Made by a program: the position numbers and the translations under genes. 64,000 nucleotides of DNA, from positions 1 through 64,000 of the forward strand of contig JAJIRX010000788.1 of the NCBI GenBank assembly GCA_023853785.1, written 5' to 3'. Under the pieces are notes generated by a model, which was not told the origin of the DNA, ran no database searches, and worked only from the letters and a program-made list of their open reading frames with translations. Shown here piece after piece: positions 1 to 11,600 of this stretch; the first letter of the stretch is position 1, and each line of letters starts with the position of its first letter. This DNA comes from Psilocybe azurescens. Its lineage: Eukaryota; Basidiomycota; Agaricomycetes; Agaricales; Agrocybaceae.

Positions 1-1815
1 ATATCTTCGTCGCCCAATACTGGTTAGACTGCGAGAAGGACCCTCAACGACTTCAACGTCGTCGTCATCGTCATCGTTGATGAAGCTTCCTCCATAGTCG
101 CTCTCCTCTTCGTCATCTTCATCATCAACCTCCGCGATTTGAGCGGCACCAGCCCCCAAACATCATTACCCGGAGGATGGAATTGGAAGGGATTAGAAAT
201 ATAATTGAGATCGCGCAGATCGTGAACATCTACATCTTCATCGACATCGTTGTCACCCTCATCATCATCATCTTCTGACAGTTCGCCCCGAGCTCGTAAT
301 TCCTCTTCAATAGCTTGTATATGTTCTCTCTCAAACAAACGAAAGTAGTCTTCCCCGTCTTCGCTTTCGTCGGTATCAAGGTCCAGCTCTTGTCTGAAAT
401 GGCGAAGATACATATCACCGTCGTCATCGTCATCGTCATCATCGTCGTCGTCGTCGTCATTATGCCCTCCATGTCCAGGATAAGGTCGATGGCACGCAGA
501 ACAGATTCCATCCCAAATTTCATGGTAACAATCAATGCAACGATGGATCCCTCCATCTTCGGCGTCGAACCACCCCATTTGTTCTCGATCCCTGTCGTCC
601 TGTTCACGTGGTTCTGCAGGAGCCGCGAAGGGAAAAAAGCAGCAAATGCACTGCCGGCCAGGGATCCCGCACGTCGGAAAACATTGCGCCAGGGGTCGGT
701 GTTGGCACCTTCCTCCGCGGTGGGTGGTGTTGGGGTAGGAGCCGGAGGCAAATCGACGAGATTACTACGTATAAGAGCAGAAACCATGTCTTTAATGCCC
801 CACATTTCCACAGGACGCTCGACAACGACTGCACGACATACAGGGCATTTCTTGCGGCGTCTCATATATGAGCCATTTCGGGCCGTGCCACTGTTGAGTA
901 TGGACTCGATGGTATCTGGTTCCTGAGGAGCTGCGTTGGCTGCGTCTCCATTGCCTAAAGCCATTGCGGTGCTTCTGGATTCTGAGGAGCAGTAAACCAG
1001 CGAACCAAGCACCCGTAGCATGTGATGTGGCCGCAGGGTGAAAGGGCGTATGGTTTATACATGAGGTCTAGGCATATCTGACAGGTCAGCGACTGCTGCT
1101 GATGCCAAAGTTGCATCTGATGTCGTTCAAGAAGCTGTGGGAATGGTCAGGTTGCATCCGTGGCAGGTCTATTTGTGTAGACGTACTTTGGTCTGAGCGG
1201 CCAGTTTTTCAAAAGGGCCATCTCTGAAGCCTGAGAAGTTGATTCAAACGAATCCACAAAGGGGGAGTCGATCCAGAGGCAACAGGCTGAGCAGGTTGAC
1301 TCTCGAGATCTGCGGCGCGTTGGGACGGTGATCCTGGCGCCGACTTTGCTTTTCCTTTCCCTTGTCGGAAGACTTTGAATAGAAATTAGCCTACACCAAA
1401 AGGTTGAGTAATAAGAAAGACATACACTCGATATTGCTCGCTCTTCCTCTGCCTCGTCATCGGTGCGATCCTTTGCTTCGTTGCTCGGAATAGACTCGCC
1501 GTTAGAAACAGTGGCTTTGCGTTTAGTCGGCGAGAGAGGCACAGATCCCGACTTTGCCCTCGTCGGTTTCTTGACCTCAGAGTCACTTTTAACAACCGAA
1601 ATCCTCTTTTTCTTCTTTCTCTTCTTCTTTTTCTTGTCTTTCACACTCACTGACGATATTTGGGATAATGCCTCCCCGTCAATCCTCATCTTCTTCGAAT
1701 CCCTAACACCATCATGCCCTTCAGAGCCAGCTCTTTTTCTGGTATTCACGGGTTGTGAGGTTGTCGGATCGCGATTGCTGGGTCCAGGAGTCGCCTGTCG
1801 CGTCGAGACAGGCAT
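1..1815 (-). CDS. RING-finger E3 ubiquitin ligase, 3' partial, frame broken
   Basis: Runs leftwards off the window. It starts at the Met of MPVSTRQATPG (1815), then a basic/serine-rich N-terminus, an intron with donor GTGTATG near 1432, and a heptad-like stretch ending FEKLAAQTK. An intron at about 1142-1185 precedes a C3HC4 RING: CQICLDLMYKPYALSPCGH then CYGCLVRWF, followed about 45 residues later by KKCPVCRAVV. After the RING come a tail with RCIDCYHEIWDGICSACHR (a second Cys/His cluster) and very acidic Asp runs. Known for the family: RING binds zinc and recruits an E2 to ubiquitinate substrates; the substrate here is unknown. The frame jumps about five times, at homopolymers near 153, 633, 957, 1205-1214 and 1261. 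Each jump is cured by one extra base, so I read one gene and not several. Real decay is the alternative. Confidence 0.75.
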
Positions 1816-2464
1816 ATTGAGATGATTGTTTAGTACAAGAGATGGAAAGACCTGGGCGAGTGCTATGCAATTCATAATTTCTCACGGTATAATATAACAC
1901 GTCCGCGCCAGCAATGCCAAGCAATTTTAAACATATTGCCATGTTTAGTAAGACTTTTCATTCTCCGCTTCCATGGTCTCTAGAATCATCATTCTCCTGT
2001 TGCTTGCTCTATGTTCCCGAAACGAGCCTGCTGTTACGACCACTACTACTTAATGCAAGTTCCAACCTGAAAGTCCTGGACGTTCTCTCGATTCTTGACT
2101 TCGACAAAGACAAAGAACTTTTGTTATTCCCCAATGCCCCACAACAGCCTTTGATAGCCTTTGAAGCATTCAACACTCGTCTGTCTGTGCTAAATCCACC
2201 GAAAATAATATCGCACAAATAAAAAGCAGAGCACTACCGGTGGTACTAAGGATTGGGTAATTGACCGTTAAACCGTAGACAGGCAAGTATGTGTAATAAA
2301 AATGCTACAGTCGCGTCCGTATGAATAAGACAACCAAATATGCATGCATCTTCTTTCAAAATTGGCGTAAACACCCGATATAAATCGAATAACGAGTGTA
2401 ATATTATATATGCAGAGACAGCTGGCAAGAGACCATAAATGCATACATAGATAAAGAATGTATA
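1816..2464. other. Intergenic, no gene seen
   Basis: Upstream region of the RING gene and 3' flank of the TPT transporter. Only short overlapping antisense frames without family signal are present. It is AT-rich around 2280-2460. No RNA gene or repeat was recognised. Confidence 0.5.
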
Positions 2465-4417
2465 TCATCCGATGCGACTTTTGATTTCCTTCTTCTCCTG
2501 CAGCTCGACGGTGGCGTAGAGCGCGCCACCAATGAGCGTGAGAATACCGAGCCCATTAGCGGGAGTGATGGTCAAATCAAACAAAACTACCGCCGACAGC
2601 ACGGTGAGCACCTGCTTGACGTTTGCTATCAGAAAGAAAGAATAAAAATACATCGATCAGCACCGATCCCTTGTCCTCGAACTGATGCAATACGAAAAAG
2701 ACTTAAACTCACCAGCCACACTCATACCCAAAGCGCCTACCCGCCTGTTAGCATTGAAGCTGACCACATTGAGCATGAACGCGAGGACGCCGTTGAGAAT
2801 CAGCCACATCCGTCCGTTGACAGCGGTGGAACCATACTTAGCCGTCGCCGTGGCTGGATCGAACAGATGCCATCGTACACGATCCAGCTCTCCAGTGAAA
2901 TGAGCCAGCAGAGTGGTCTGAATGAACGCGAGAGGAGAAAGTAGGTAAAGAAGGTGTATAGGACTTAGAGATAGTTTGGGCAAAGAGAACGCGAATTGGC
3001 TAGATGTGGGTGAGTGGGGCTTGATTGGATAGGCAGAGGGAGAAGATGATGAATGCGGGAAGACGCGCTTCACTAGATGAGAAGAGACAGACGATATAAA
3101 TGATGGTGAGAATGACGATTGAGCCCGCTTTTCATCTAGAATCGTGTGGCTATTCTCCGACGAGATGGGGAGACCTGTAGCGGAAGGCTTCAAAAGTATG
3201 ACATTGGTCAGAATTGTTTTCAGCGAGGCGAGAACGGTTCCAAGGAGGGTCAAGAAAAATCCGAAAGCGGTGAAATAATAGTCTCCGTATGTTCTGTTGA
3301 TGGTCAAATTAGCAAATCACGCCCCTATATATAAGAATTCACAGAAACACACGCAAATCCGACCCCAATGACCACGGGTACAAGTGACAACAGCTTTTTT
3401 TGCTACAGCGTTTTCCTAGTAGAGCCGCCGCAAACGTGATGGTGAAGAAAGGAGTCGAAGCGCGCACGACCTGATGGAACTGGATCGGTAGTATTGGCTT
3501 TGTGTTAAAAATAGACTTGGCTCGAACATTGAATGAAACTTACGGGTACCGTCACAAGGCGTAGAGACGCGTTGCTCACGACGATATTGATGGTGTATAG
3601 AATGCTGAATAATAATAGTACGATTAATTCTTTGCCGTTTAGATTTGGCACTGTGGGGTGTTGAGCCTGGGGAGGTTGTGCATTCGTCAAGCGGGCGCCT
3701 GTTGACTGGGAACCCCTGAAGGTTTGACTCGTAGAAGAATGCGGGTGCCAATGGTCCCACAGAAGGCGTGGAGCGCAGTGAGGGTATATGGGAAAGGAAA
3801 GTGAATGAGGACAGTCTTATTATACAGCGTTAGAGAAAGATTGAGAGTGAAGTACAAAAGCAGCCAGAAGGGGAGAGTCCGGAATGGCGCGTAAGCGCGA
3901 GGGAAAGATAAGAAAGGGGCGAGTGACTTGGAGCTTGGATGCATGGCGCGAAAGGTGAACTCTGATCTTAGAGGACGGGTTGGATTGGGGAGACATGCGG
4001 GGTAGACTCTCCTTGTCGTACAGATCAGAGTCCTTGACTCCGGGAGCGAGATGGAGAGGTCATCTAACGGATATAGCGTAGGCGATAGTTCATCTCTGTG
4101 ATATTTTCGCCTAATTTTGGTCGTCGTTGGTCCTCCCTCGAAAGACGCGCTCCCATGAAACTGCGCCTCCTCCTTCCCATATGTCCCTGGTCCGAATGAA
4201 GAAAGACCCGCGTCGTTTATTTGGGGTATGGTCGCGCGAGACCTTGGGCGTATCGAACCGTTCAAAGCGAGTTCTTGATTTGTAAAATTCGGCCCATCCG
4301 TCGTGGGTGTAACAAGGTCGACTCTCTCTAGATCTTCGTGACCGGAAGGTGTAGATGGTACTGTGGTTCGTCGATTGATGTCAGAACGATGGTGGGCGTG
4401 GCCGTCGGCGTCGACAT
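2465..4417 (-). CDS. Triose-phosphate-transporter (TPT/DUF250) family membrane protein
   Basis: Multi-exon drug/metabolite-transporter-superfamily protein, probably Golgi/ER and moving a nucleotide sugar or phosphorylated metabolite. In order: a hydrophilic N-terminus (candidate start MSTPTATP at 4417, uncertain); a first membrane segment FWLLLYFTLNLSLTLYNK; ELIVLLLFSILYTINIVVSN; the family signature FHQVVRASTPFFTITFAA; then VPVVIGVGF, ALGMSVA, and the last helices with DLTITPANGLGILTLIGGA and a KxKxx-like basic tail. Two frame breaks fall in homopolymers (T7 at 3395-3401 on the plus strand; C4 at 3713-3716). Both heal with one added base and restore canonical TPT sequence. A third break near the N-terminus (about 4385) is less clear. 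Substrate cannot be told from sequence. Confidence 0.8.
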
Positions 4418-5683
4418 TGGAGCACTATTGGGAGATACAAAAAGACAGGGCGAGTTGGGCGCCGCTTTCTCTTTGATGGAGAAAAATGTGTCGGGGAATA
4501 CAATGTTAACATTCAATCCGTATTTATGCATTTTCTCGCACTTCCTCTTTGGTCATTCTTGTCACGGTGATCGTACGGTATTCATTTCGCAATCTATATA
4601 GTATAAATAGTGCGTTCAAAACTGCTCGCCTTCGATATTTCATCCATAAAATCAATATTTAAAAGCGATCCGAATCATGTCTTAATTGACGGGTCTTTAT
4701 TCGCGCTTCACTAACGTGTGGTCCTTCGGAAGACGCCTACAGAGTACAATTTATACCGCGAGTACTTGACGTTAACATTACATTCATCTCTGCTCTCTAA
4801 ATGATAGATTATTACTTCTTGAACTTTCAAAGTTCTTTGGTCTACTGAGTATGTAAAATTTACTGAATCTCGGTCTTGGATACTCGACGAGTGTCCCAAT
4901 GTTGCCAGACCAAAAGCCATTACCCTGGGGCCATACTGACTGCTCACCCACGCATGTTGCCTGTGAAATTTCCGATTACACTCACCGTGATCCAACGAGC
5001 TATCTCATAGACATGCATAAGAAGCCGGGGTGAAATTACGAGCATCATGCAACGACAGCTTGCCAAGACTGAGGTCCCTTTGACGGGACCCACCTATTCA
5101 ACAAAATGAAGTCATAATTAATCTTAGTAACTATCTTCAAGCTTAACCTTCTAAATTGAAAGGCTTCTACAATAATACAGACTACATAGTGCCATGTTAT
5201 GCATAATGAATTTACTGGGATACCTCCATCATATAAAGGAACGCATTTCTGTCGAATACTATGACCCGATTCCGATCTTGCGGCCGTAAAATCATCTCAT
5301 TTCTATGGAATTGGTACTAGCTGCACCAGCCTCTGACTGCCTTCTAGACCTAGCGCAACGAGGCTATGTATACACAAACGTCCAAATAAGCGCTCCTTCT
5401 GGACCCATTTGTTGTACTTATTGCGGCATCATCGGCTGCTAATTATTCATTCACACGGTCCCGGCTCCTAATTGGGGCGACCACGGCCAATGATCTCGAA
5501 ATGAGAAATGCTATGCTCGTCTCAACCACGTAGTCTCCTATCACTCTACTCTTTATACACCTACAATCTCGGGTTCATTTCAAACTTAACTGTAAGAATC
5601 GCAATCGTCACTAATTCGAAGTCCTACACTGATTGACTTGGTCCGGCAGGCATAGCATACCAAGCGCATTTGAAGGAAGAACC
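4418..5683. other. Intergenic, no gene seen
   Basis: About 1.27 kb between the divergent TPT gene and the small secreted protein gene. Frames on both strands are short and without recognisable motifs. A TTTATACACC element near 5550 and CT-rich sequence could belong to the promoter of the downstream gene. Confidence 0.4.
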
Positions 5684-5937
5684 ATGAATCCTACAAAGTA
5701 CATCCTCTCGGCGCTCGTATTCGTCACTTTCGCTATGGCCTGGGAGTACCCGCATTGTGAATTCAACGATGACTGCCAGTTTGGACAGACGTGTTGCTAT
5801 CATCGCCGGGTCAGTGGCAAAGCCTATCCTCTCTTCTATCTTTGCTTATCACTGAAATGTTTGCCATGGCGTATCTACAGACTCAAGGGCGCCCACCTGC
5901 TCTTTGCTTGTCACACCATGACTGCTCGAGGATATAA
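5684..5937 (+). CDS. Small secreted cysteine-rich protein
   Basis: Two exons, 5684-5809 and 5881-5937, with a 71-nt intron (GTCAGT...CTACAG), giving about 60 residues. The start MNPTKYILSALVFVTFAMA is a convincing signal peptide. The mature part is about 40 residues with six cysteines in the order C-x5-C-x5-CC-x12-C-x5-C, the pattern of small disulfide-knotted secreted proteins. Without the splice the frame reads on through a low-quality tail, which is why I prefer the intron. No family assignment is possible. In basidiomycetes such proteins are often effector-like or wall-associated, but that role is only inference. It sits alone between two intergenic stretches. Confidence 0.6.
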
Positions 5938-6569
5938 ATACCAATCCCGAAACCATATCTTCGTCGCAGCCACCACCATCCCATGATTTCACCTATCTGT
6001 ATTTATTTTGCCAACTATCATATACCTGGAGACTATAAATCTACGACACTTCTTTCTTCCCCTATATATATCCACTGTTTATGAAAATGAAAGTGACAGT
6101 GTTTTGGGCAGCACTTAAGGTTCAAACTCCAAAGATGGGGAATGGTTATTAGGAACGTGGATGTAACTTGCACTACTCAGCATGCAAGTCTTTAGAATGG
6201 AACTCGCCCAATAGAATGGTGTGGTAATCATCATGGCATGGAGATTCTGACAGCTTCTCCACCCGTAATGGATGCTTAACATCAGAAGAAAAATCCTCGA
6301 AGTAACTTTCTCTTGTGTTCAGCAATTATGGAACATTACTCCCAAACCCTCCGCCTTCGATTTGCGACTGAGATACTACGACTTCAATTTGGTATATTGA
6401 CGACGTTGTTTCAGGCACACCAAAGATGCAAGAGTCCCAAAATCATTGGAAACTTTATACTACTATACGTTGCAGTGGCAGGGACAGGCATGGACCATGT
6501 AATGGATTATGGTGAAGCGGTCGTTAACAGTAGTTTGAAAAGGCAAGGAATCTATTGACGATAGCGAAT
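5938..6569. other. Intergenic, no gene seen
   Basis: Convergent 3' flanks of the small secreted protein gene (plus) and QCR8 (minus). No coding signal, RNA gene or repeat recognised. Confidence 0.45.
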
Positions 6570-7134
6570 CTATTCGTGGTGTTCTCCACCAAGAGCAAGA
6601 TGTCCGGCCTTGCTGTTTTGCCACTCGTCGTAGCCTTTGGCCCATGTGTAGACGCCATACCCTGCAATTGTATAAACCTGTCAGAAGCGAGTATAGTATA
6701 ATTTGGAGACAAAAGACCCGACCTAGGGCGATGGGGATTCCGAAGAAGAGGATCTCGCCAGAGAGGCGACGATATCCATTGAATAGGTAGGATCGTAGGA
6801 AGTGGGGAGCAGCCTTGGTCTGGTAAGGGGAAATGGCTGCAAGTTTGGTTCCTAGCGTTAGAAGATATAGATGTCACTCGAACTGGCGCGACGCACCGTA
6901 TGTTACGACGCCTTTTTGTTTCATGCCAGTCTGGTCACCCCACCACAAGCTCTGTTACCCAAGAAGACAACAACATAAGTTTCTGCTCGAAAGTCCGCTA
7001 AAATAAGATGAAGGTGCTCACGTAGGCCTTGCCTGTGAGTGACAATAGTGCATTAGCTGCCATTCACCGATGTCATTGAAGACCAAATACTCACCTCCTG
7101 GCATACCAGAGCTTCTCGGAAGTGTGGGCCTCAT
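6570..7134 (-). CDS. QCR8: Cytochrome bc1 complex subunit 8
   Basis: Ubiquinol-cytochrome c reductase subunit 8, a small single-helix subunit of respiratory complex III in the mitochondrial inner membrane that contacts cytochrome b near the ubiquinone site. Five exons followed exactly: 7134-7095, 7032-7022 (11 nt), 6951-6897, 6851-6723 and 6661-6570. The product is about 100 residues, starting MRPTLPRSSGMPGGKAY. Conserved parts are LWWGDQTGMKQKGVVTYG, LSPYQ-like AAISPYQTKAAPHFLRSYLF, NGYRRLSGEILFFGIP and the C-terminal YTWAKGYDEWQNSKAGHLA. No frame breaks. Length and residue order match basidiomycete QCR8 closely. Single-gene transcription unit; no partner gene is adjacent. Confidence 0.95.
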
Positions 7135-7684
7135 ACTGGGCTAGTGTATAGGAGAATAAGTGAAGAGTTGAAGAATTGTGTTCGGTGTTGAGCTCGCAAT
7201 CCGTTCTGGTCCGTCGAGGACAAACAAAGGACAAACAAGCCACGACCACTGCGGGGTTCCACCTCATCACACTCTTAACTCACACCAAACTCACTCACAC
7301 ACTCCCTTCAAAAGCACCACATCGTGAATTTGGGTTCGTTTATCCAGCGTTAACTTAATATTGATCATTGGTTTCATAGGACCCGCTCTGGTCATGATTT
7401 CGAATGAGACTCTTCTGACACTGGCCAATTCGCTCGGCGTTTTTGCAATGATCACGGTGGTTGGATACCATATGGTGGCCGTGAACGCTAAATATCTCGA
7501 GCAACACAAATCTCACTAGGTCAACTGCGGTTGTACTTTTAGACACAGGCTGGTTCGTCGTCTTCTTTCCGTAACCTAGCCTATTTTGTTCCAGTTGCTT
7601 ACATTTTCGTCACAAAGGACTGTAACATTCATTATACGCAATAATACCCTTCGAAGTTTATTTTCTCTACAAACAAACTCTATA
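7135..7684. other. Intergenic, QCR8 promoter side
   Basis: About 550 nt between the QCR8 start (promoter lies here, transcribed leftwards) and the 3' end of the next minus-strand gene. A run of CACACTC/CTCACAC-like pyrimidine-rich sequence at 7265-7305 may be promoter-related. Nothing else recognised. Confidence 0.4.
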
Positions 7685-9073
7685 CTATAGGGCGACCGAC
7701 TGCTTTCCTCTTTGATCAAGTTCTTCGAGTTTCTGTCTGACAGACTTGTTCCAGTCTTCCCAAGCTGTTCTGGACCGATCAATAGAAATGTTTTGTAAGA
7801 TCTCTAGGTGCCCCTTCACGCTCTCCAATCTCTGAATATCTATCTGGTGCTTGGGGTTCTCTCGACTAGAGCGGAACCACACATTCTGGACGTAGACGTC
7901 ACTTACACGACTCAAAAGCATGTCTGACAGTATGCCATCCGGAAGATCTTCCACCGCGTCGTCGTTGACTGAAAACATCTCCAAACTGGGACAGAGCAAA
8001 TTTTGATTCTGCGGGAACTTGGTGAGCTCCTTCATCAAATCGCACGTCAGTGGCTGAGGATTCTGGGAAGTGTCTCCGTGGATTTTGAGGATGCGCAGTT
8101 CAGGTGTGTGTTGGAGAATTTCGTAGAGCTCCCGATCCGTCATCCTAACCATAAACATCTCCAATGCCTCCAGTGTGCATTGTGATACACGAAGAAAGTT
8201 TAGGAAGGACTGATTTTGCCAGTTATCGTCGCATTCGATATTGAGGTGATGAAGAACTGGGGCTTGAAGGCTATCAAACAATCTGCAGAGGTATGTTGGC
8301 TTTGATGAAGCGTGGTCCTCGTAGTTGACAGCTAGGTTTAACCTCTCTAGTAATGGAGTGAGAATGGGTCTAGGAAACATATCCGGCCCTGTAACATTCG
8401 TAATAGAGCAATTCTCCAGATAAGGGCTCAAAAGGAGCACTTCACAACAGTGCTCGACGGACATCTTGATATCGAGGCGTAGAGAAGTGAGTTGGCCGAG
8501 TGGTACGTAGATACAAGGGTTGCCAAGTATACTCTGGGAGTGTGCTGTGTCTTCATTAAACTGCACCATTTCAAAGGTCCGGATCGAACTTGTGCTTATC
8601 CAGCATTGCAGCAACACCTCGGTGACTGCTGGAATATCGCAAAAAGAGGGACCTTGGAGCGTGACATGCTCGAGGTTAACCGCCGGCGGTAACTGCAACC
8701 TTCCAAAGAGGCTTTCGCGCGATACATACGGTGCCCAGAAAGTGACACTCTTCCATCTCGGGAGCACGTCGAGGAAAACGTCGAAGTATTCCTTCATCTT
8801 CGCTTTATCAGGAAACAAAGGTGCTTTCTCGTCGAGCGAAAGCTCAGTAAAACTGATCTGGATCAGTTTCTCGCTGTAGTCTTCGAAGAATTGCTTGATT
8901 GCGTCGGGGCTGGGGAAATAAGTGTTGTTTCGTTTGTTTCTTCGGATGCTAATTGAGATGAGGTTGTCTGGTGTGATCCAACCAGCAGGCTCAGGCTCGA
9001 GTGGCGCACGTTTGGGTCTCTCTGATCGTTCAATGTGAGTAACGGGCCAAGGCGTTAGACTGCGCGAAGTCAT
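7685..9073 (-). CDS. Leucine-repeat protein of an F-box-associated type (paralog 1)
   Basis: A single uninterrupted 462-residue frame starting MTSRSLTPWPV. The body is a series of irregular leucine-rich strand/helix units (for example PRWKSVTFWAPYVSRESLFGRLQLP, LEHVTLQGPSF, LTSLRLDIKMSVEHCCEVLLLSPYLENC, TLEALEMFMVRMTDRELYEILQHTPELRILKIHG). These look like the C-terminal part of agaricomycete F-box proteins, but no F-box is visible at the N-terminus, so direct SCF membership is doubtful. It is clearly alignable along its whole length with the gene at 11776-13233 and more weakly with 33235-34521, so this is a local family. Function unknown; probably a protein-binding scaffold. The uninterrupted frame supports an intact gene. 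Confidence 0.7.
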   Translation of the reverse strand: MTSRSLTPWPVTHIERSERPKRAPLEPEPAGWITPDNLISISIRRNKRNNTYFPSPDAIKQFFEDYSEKLIQISFTELSLDEKAPLFPDKAKMKEYFDVFLDVLPRWKSVTFWAPYVSRESLFGRLQLPPAVNLEHVTLQGPSFCDIPAVTEVLLQCWISTSSIRTFEMVQFNEDTAHSQSILGNPCIYVPLGQLTSLRLDIKMSVEHCCEVLLLSPYLENCSITNVTGPDMFPRPILTPLLERLNLAVNYEDHASSKPTYLCRLFDSLQAPVLHHLNIECDDNWQNQSFLNFLRVSQCTLEALEMFMVRMTDRELYEILQHTPELRILKIHGDTSQNPQPLTCDLMKELTKFPQNQNLLCPSLEMFSVNDDAVEDLPDGILSDMLLSRVSDVYVQNVWFRSSRENPKHQIDIQRLESVKGHLEILQNISIDRSRTAWEDWNKSVRQKLEELDQRGKQSVAL

Positions 9074-9984
9074 TCGAATCTGACGGACCTACTGCCTTCA
9101 CGGTGTTTGGAAGATGAGGTCTTGCCATATTATGTTAGGAAAAGGGAACGAATGGGGTACTATTTGCTTCCATCATTTTTGGGAAGCCTTATAGAGGCAA
9201 AATACAAGGGCTCTCACTGTTGTTAGCAACGCCCAGGAGTTCTGCGGTGTGCCTGACGGACGTGGTTGTGGGAAGGCATCCTGATCCCGTGTCTTTGTTA
9301 CTGCTTTTCGTCACCATGGACATATAAATTGTAAAGTCACAATTTCGTTAAGGAGAGGTTTTGCTATGGAATACAAAGCAGTGAAGGTATGTCTGATCTT
9401 GCCGGAGCCAAGCGATTTCTATCTGATGTGAGAAAATACTGGCGTACTCCTGTCCGCAGCCTCGCCTTCAACCTACTATGCCTACAAGTGACAAAAGCAG
9501 TGGATCACAGAGCTTCAGCTTGCCGGCAGCTCAAAGAAACTGGACAACGAGGCTCTCGAACAAAAGGCGGCTGCCGCGCTAGAACTGGAGGCGAAAGAAT
9601 GACTTGCGAAGCTTATGATGCGATGCGGAATCCACCTGAGGATGAAGGGCTTTGACCGGCAGGACATCATTCGATTGCAACCGATACGGATATTATTGAC
9701 TCTTGTAGAGTTGGAATTTTTGGATTCTCGTGTATATACTTATAATCACAGTCGACAAATTTCGTCGAAAATTCCGCGGCTCTGACATTACTCACTACAA
9801 ATTGACAAACAATCAATGTCAGTAGAAAGATAACAACAAGTTCTTTGTATTAAGAATTAAGGTCGCTATAAGTAACACGGTTGAAGGGTGATTACTATAA
9901 GCCAGCCTATCTCTACTCTTGAACAATCTAAATGCTCATCAGAAGAAGTATTTCAAGATGGTAAGTAAACTTACCGAGTATCTT
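9074..9984. other. Mostly non-coding; possible gene remnant at 9366-9720
   Basis: Between paralog 1 and repeat copy A. At 9366 a Met (MEYKAVK) is followed by a GTATGT donor and a TCCGCAG acceptor near 9460. The downstream sequence then reads as acidic/alanine-rich helix (KKLDNEALEQKAAAALELEAKE) but only with a frame change. This may be a small spliced gene or a decayed one. I could not assign a family or fix exons. The rest shows no signal. Confidence 0.3.
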
Positions 9985-11600
9985 GTGTAATAACAAAGTG
10001 AAGAACCAAGACCAGCTAGTTGGTGAACGTGCATTTAGTCAGCCATACGTACATGAACCCAAAGGCATCAAGCCAGTGTAGCCTAAGCTCGAGGCCTGCG
10101 GAAAGGGAGCACGAGGAATACATCCGCGTAGCGGCGCACCTCTCTCGGGAAATAAATCACTCGTCGACCGCGTTTTAACGGTCTGAGAAGTCTCTATCGT
10201 TCATTAGAGAACAATAGCCTGATGGCGGAAGCCTTGCGGCGACTTCTATCAGTCTCATCCGACGGCTCAAGCTCGCAGGGAGAGCTTTGTCGTGGCCTAC
10301 TAGCATACGGCGACACCGCCGGCGATCGCTATTAGTGATCGCAGACCTTTACCGTTCGCCAGTCATTGCCTGTTGGACACGACTGGGGAGAGGTAGGTGT
10401 CATGATCCGCCATGTTCTTCAATTATCACAGAAGACGGCCAGAGGGTTGGAAATACCGGATTAGATTTTGATTTGCAGTAGATAACAGAGCGTTCACATC
10501 CTTTACACGTCAGAGCTACCGCCAGGGCAGCCAATGTAGGTGTCATAATCATGACTTCTAGCTTAGGTCCGAGATGCCGCCTGATACTGTCCCACTGCAC
10601 GGCATCAATTCACGAAAGGGGTCATTCAAGAACTTAGCCGATCGCAAGTAGCGATGGTCAGTCTGGATAGACACAATAAAAGAAAGGTAGTTGCCATAGC
10701 TTGCCGTCTTCTCGACAATCGCAGAAGACGGACAGAGTGGCGATCGCCACAAAATAACAACGACTGAAATGGCCAATTAGATGTTGATCAGCAGTAGATA
10801 AAAAAGTGTTAACATACTTCATTTTTGTAGAGCAAGCATGCAGTTGCATAACGGGAGTCTGTATACCGGATGGTGAGTATGAATGAGGTGAATAGCGCTT
10901 GCTCACTTCGTGCAGAACCTTCGACTGGAGAGGGGAAAAAAGAAAGCGGGAGAGTTCGTTGAGAGCAGAAACATCCCGAAGCACCTTTTATACTTCGAGT
11001 GCTGTTATTGTTCTCGTTGAAGTCGTCCACAAGCTCAGCCTGTATGCAATGAGATGAATAAGGCGGATCGCCTCGCCTCAGCAACTAAGCTAGTTTTATT
11101 CTGCACAGATGTTGACAATTCACTCTATTTCCTTTTATGGTGGCTATCTTACTATCTTAGGATGCCCCTTGGGAAAGCAAGGGTACCCTCCTGACCATTT
11201 CCGTGCCATCTAAAGATCGATATCAATAAAATAAAAGTCGAAATAGGTCATGGCATGTCATTACTTGGGATCTTGAAGACAATGGGGATAGATTGACCTC
11301 ACGGTGACTTGATCGTGTCTCTTTTCCGGTGTTTGGCGATGTGCAGGTGAGGAATTAGATGACCTTTCTTGACAAAATGATGTGAAATTCTAGCCCTTAT
11401 GTTCCTTGTTTCTCCGTTTTTTTGTCTACCGCTGGTCGTTTCCGGTGTTGCTGTACCGGCCGTCATCTACCACACTCCCGCAATATTATTATACGCTACA
11501 GAGCTATCCTCGCCGCTCTCTTGACTTGACCATACGACCCGTAGCAGCATTTGAACACTGTTGCTGCGCTATTCTTTATTTGTTGTGCAGCACTGCTCGG
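9985..11600 (+). repeat. Dispersed repeat, copy A (related to 60976-63230)
   Basis: Aligns by eye, with gaps, to the region at 61-63.2 kb. Shared anchors in the same order are GTGCATTTAGTCA (about 10028 and 61009), TCTCTATCGTTCATTxxAGAAC (10190 / 61170), the GTTGGACACGACTGGGGAG block (10373 / 61765), GCCGTCTTCTCGA with AGAAGACGG (10706 / 62227), AATTAGATGTTG (10772 / 62299), TTCTGCACAGATGTTGA (11099 / 62748) and AAAGATCGATAT (11212 / 62911). Inside, a coding-like module (pattern SLxRxNxRxxA...RRLLD) occurs more than once, interrupted by stops and frame changes. It could be an old gene family, or a transposable element with lost coding capacity. No terminal repeats or target-site duplication could be fixed. 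Confidence 0.6.

Noticed and set aside
315..926. Plus-strand frames opposite the RING gene with long Val/Ile runs
   Set aside because: They are the antisense of the acidic Asp repeats.
24..1021. Two separate genes at 24-578 and 230-1021 on the minus strand
   Set aside because: They are consecutive pieces of one RING protein in different frames; the junctions lie in homopolymers.
870..1045. An intron to explain the frame change right after the RING cysteines
   Set aside because: I tried the available GT and AG sites; none keeps both the conserved VRWFTAP and the next exon frame with a credible length.
9389..9655. A plus-strand gene of 88 codons
   Set aside because: Composition is poor, and a better helix-like reading lies in another frame; no family match.
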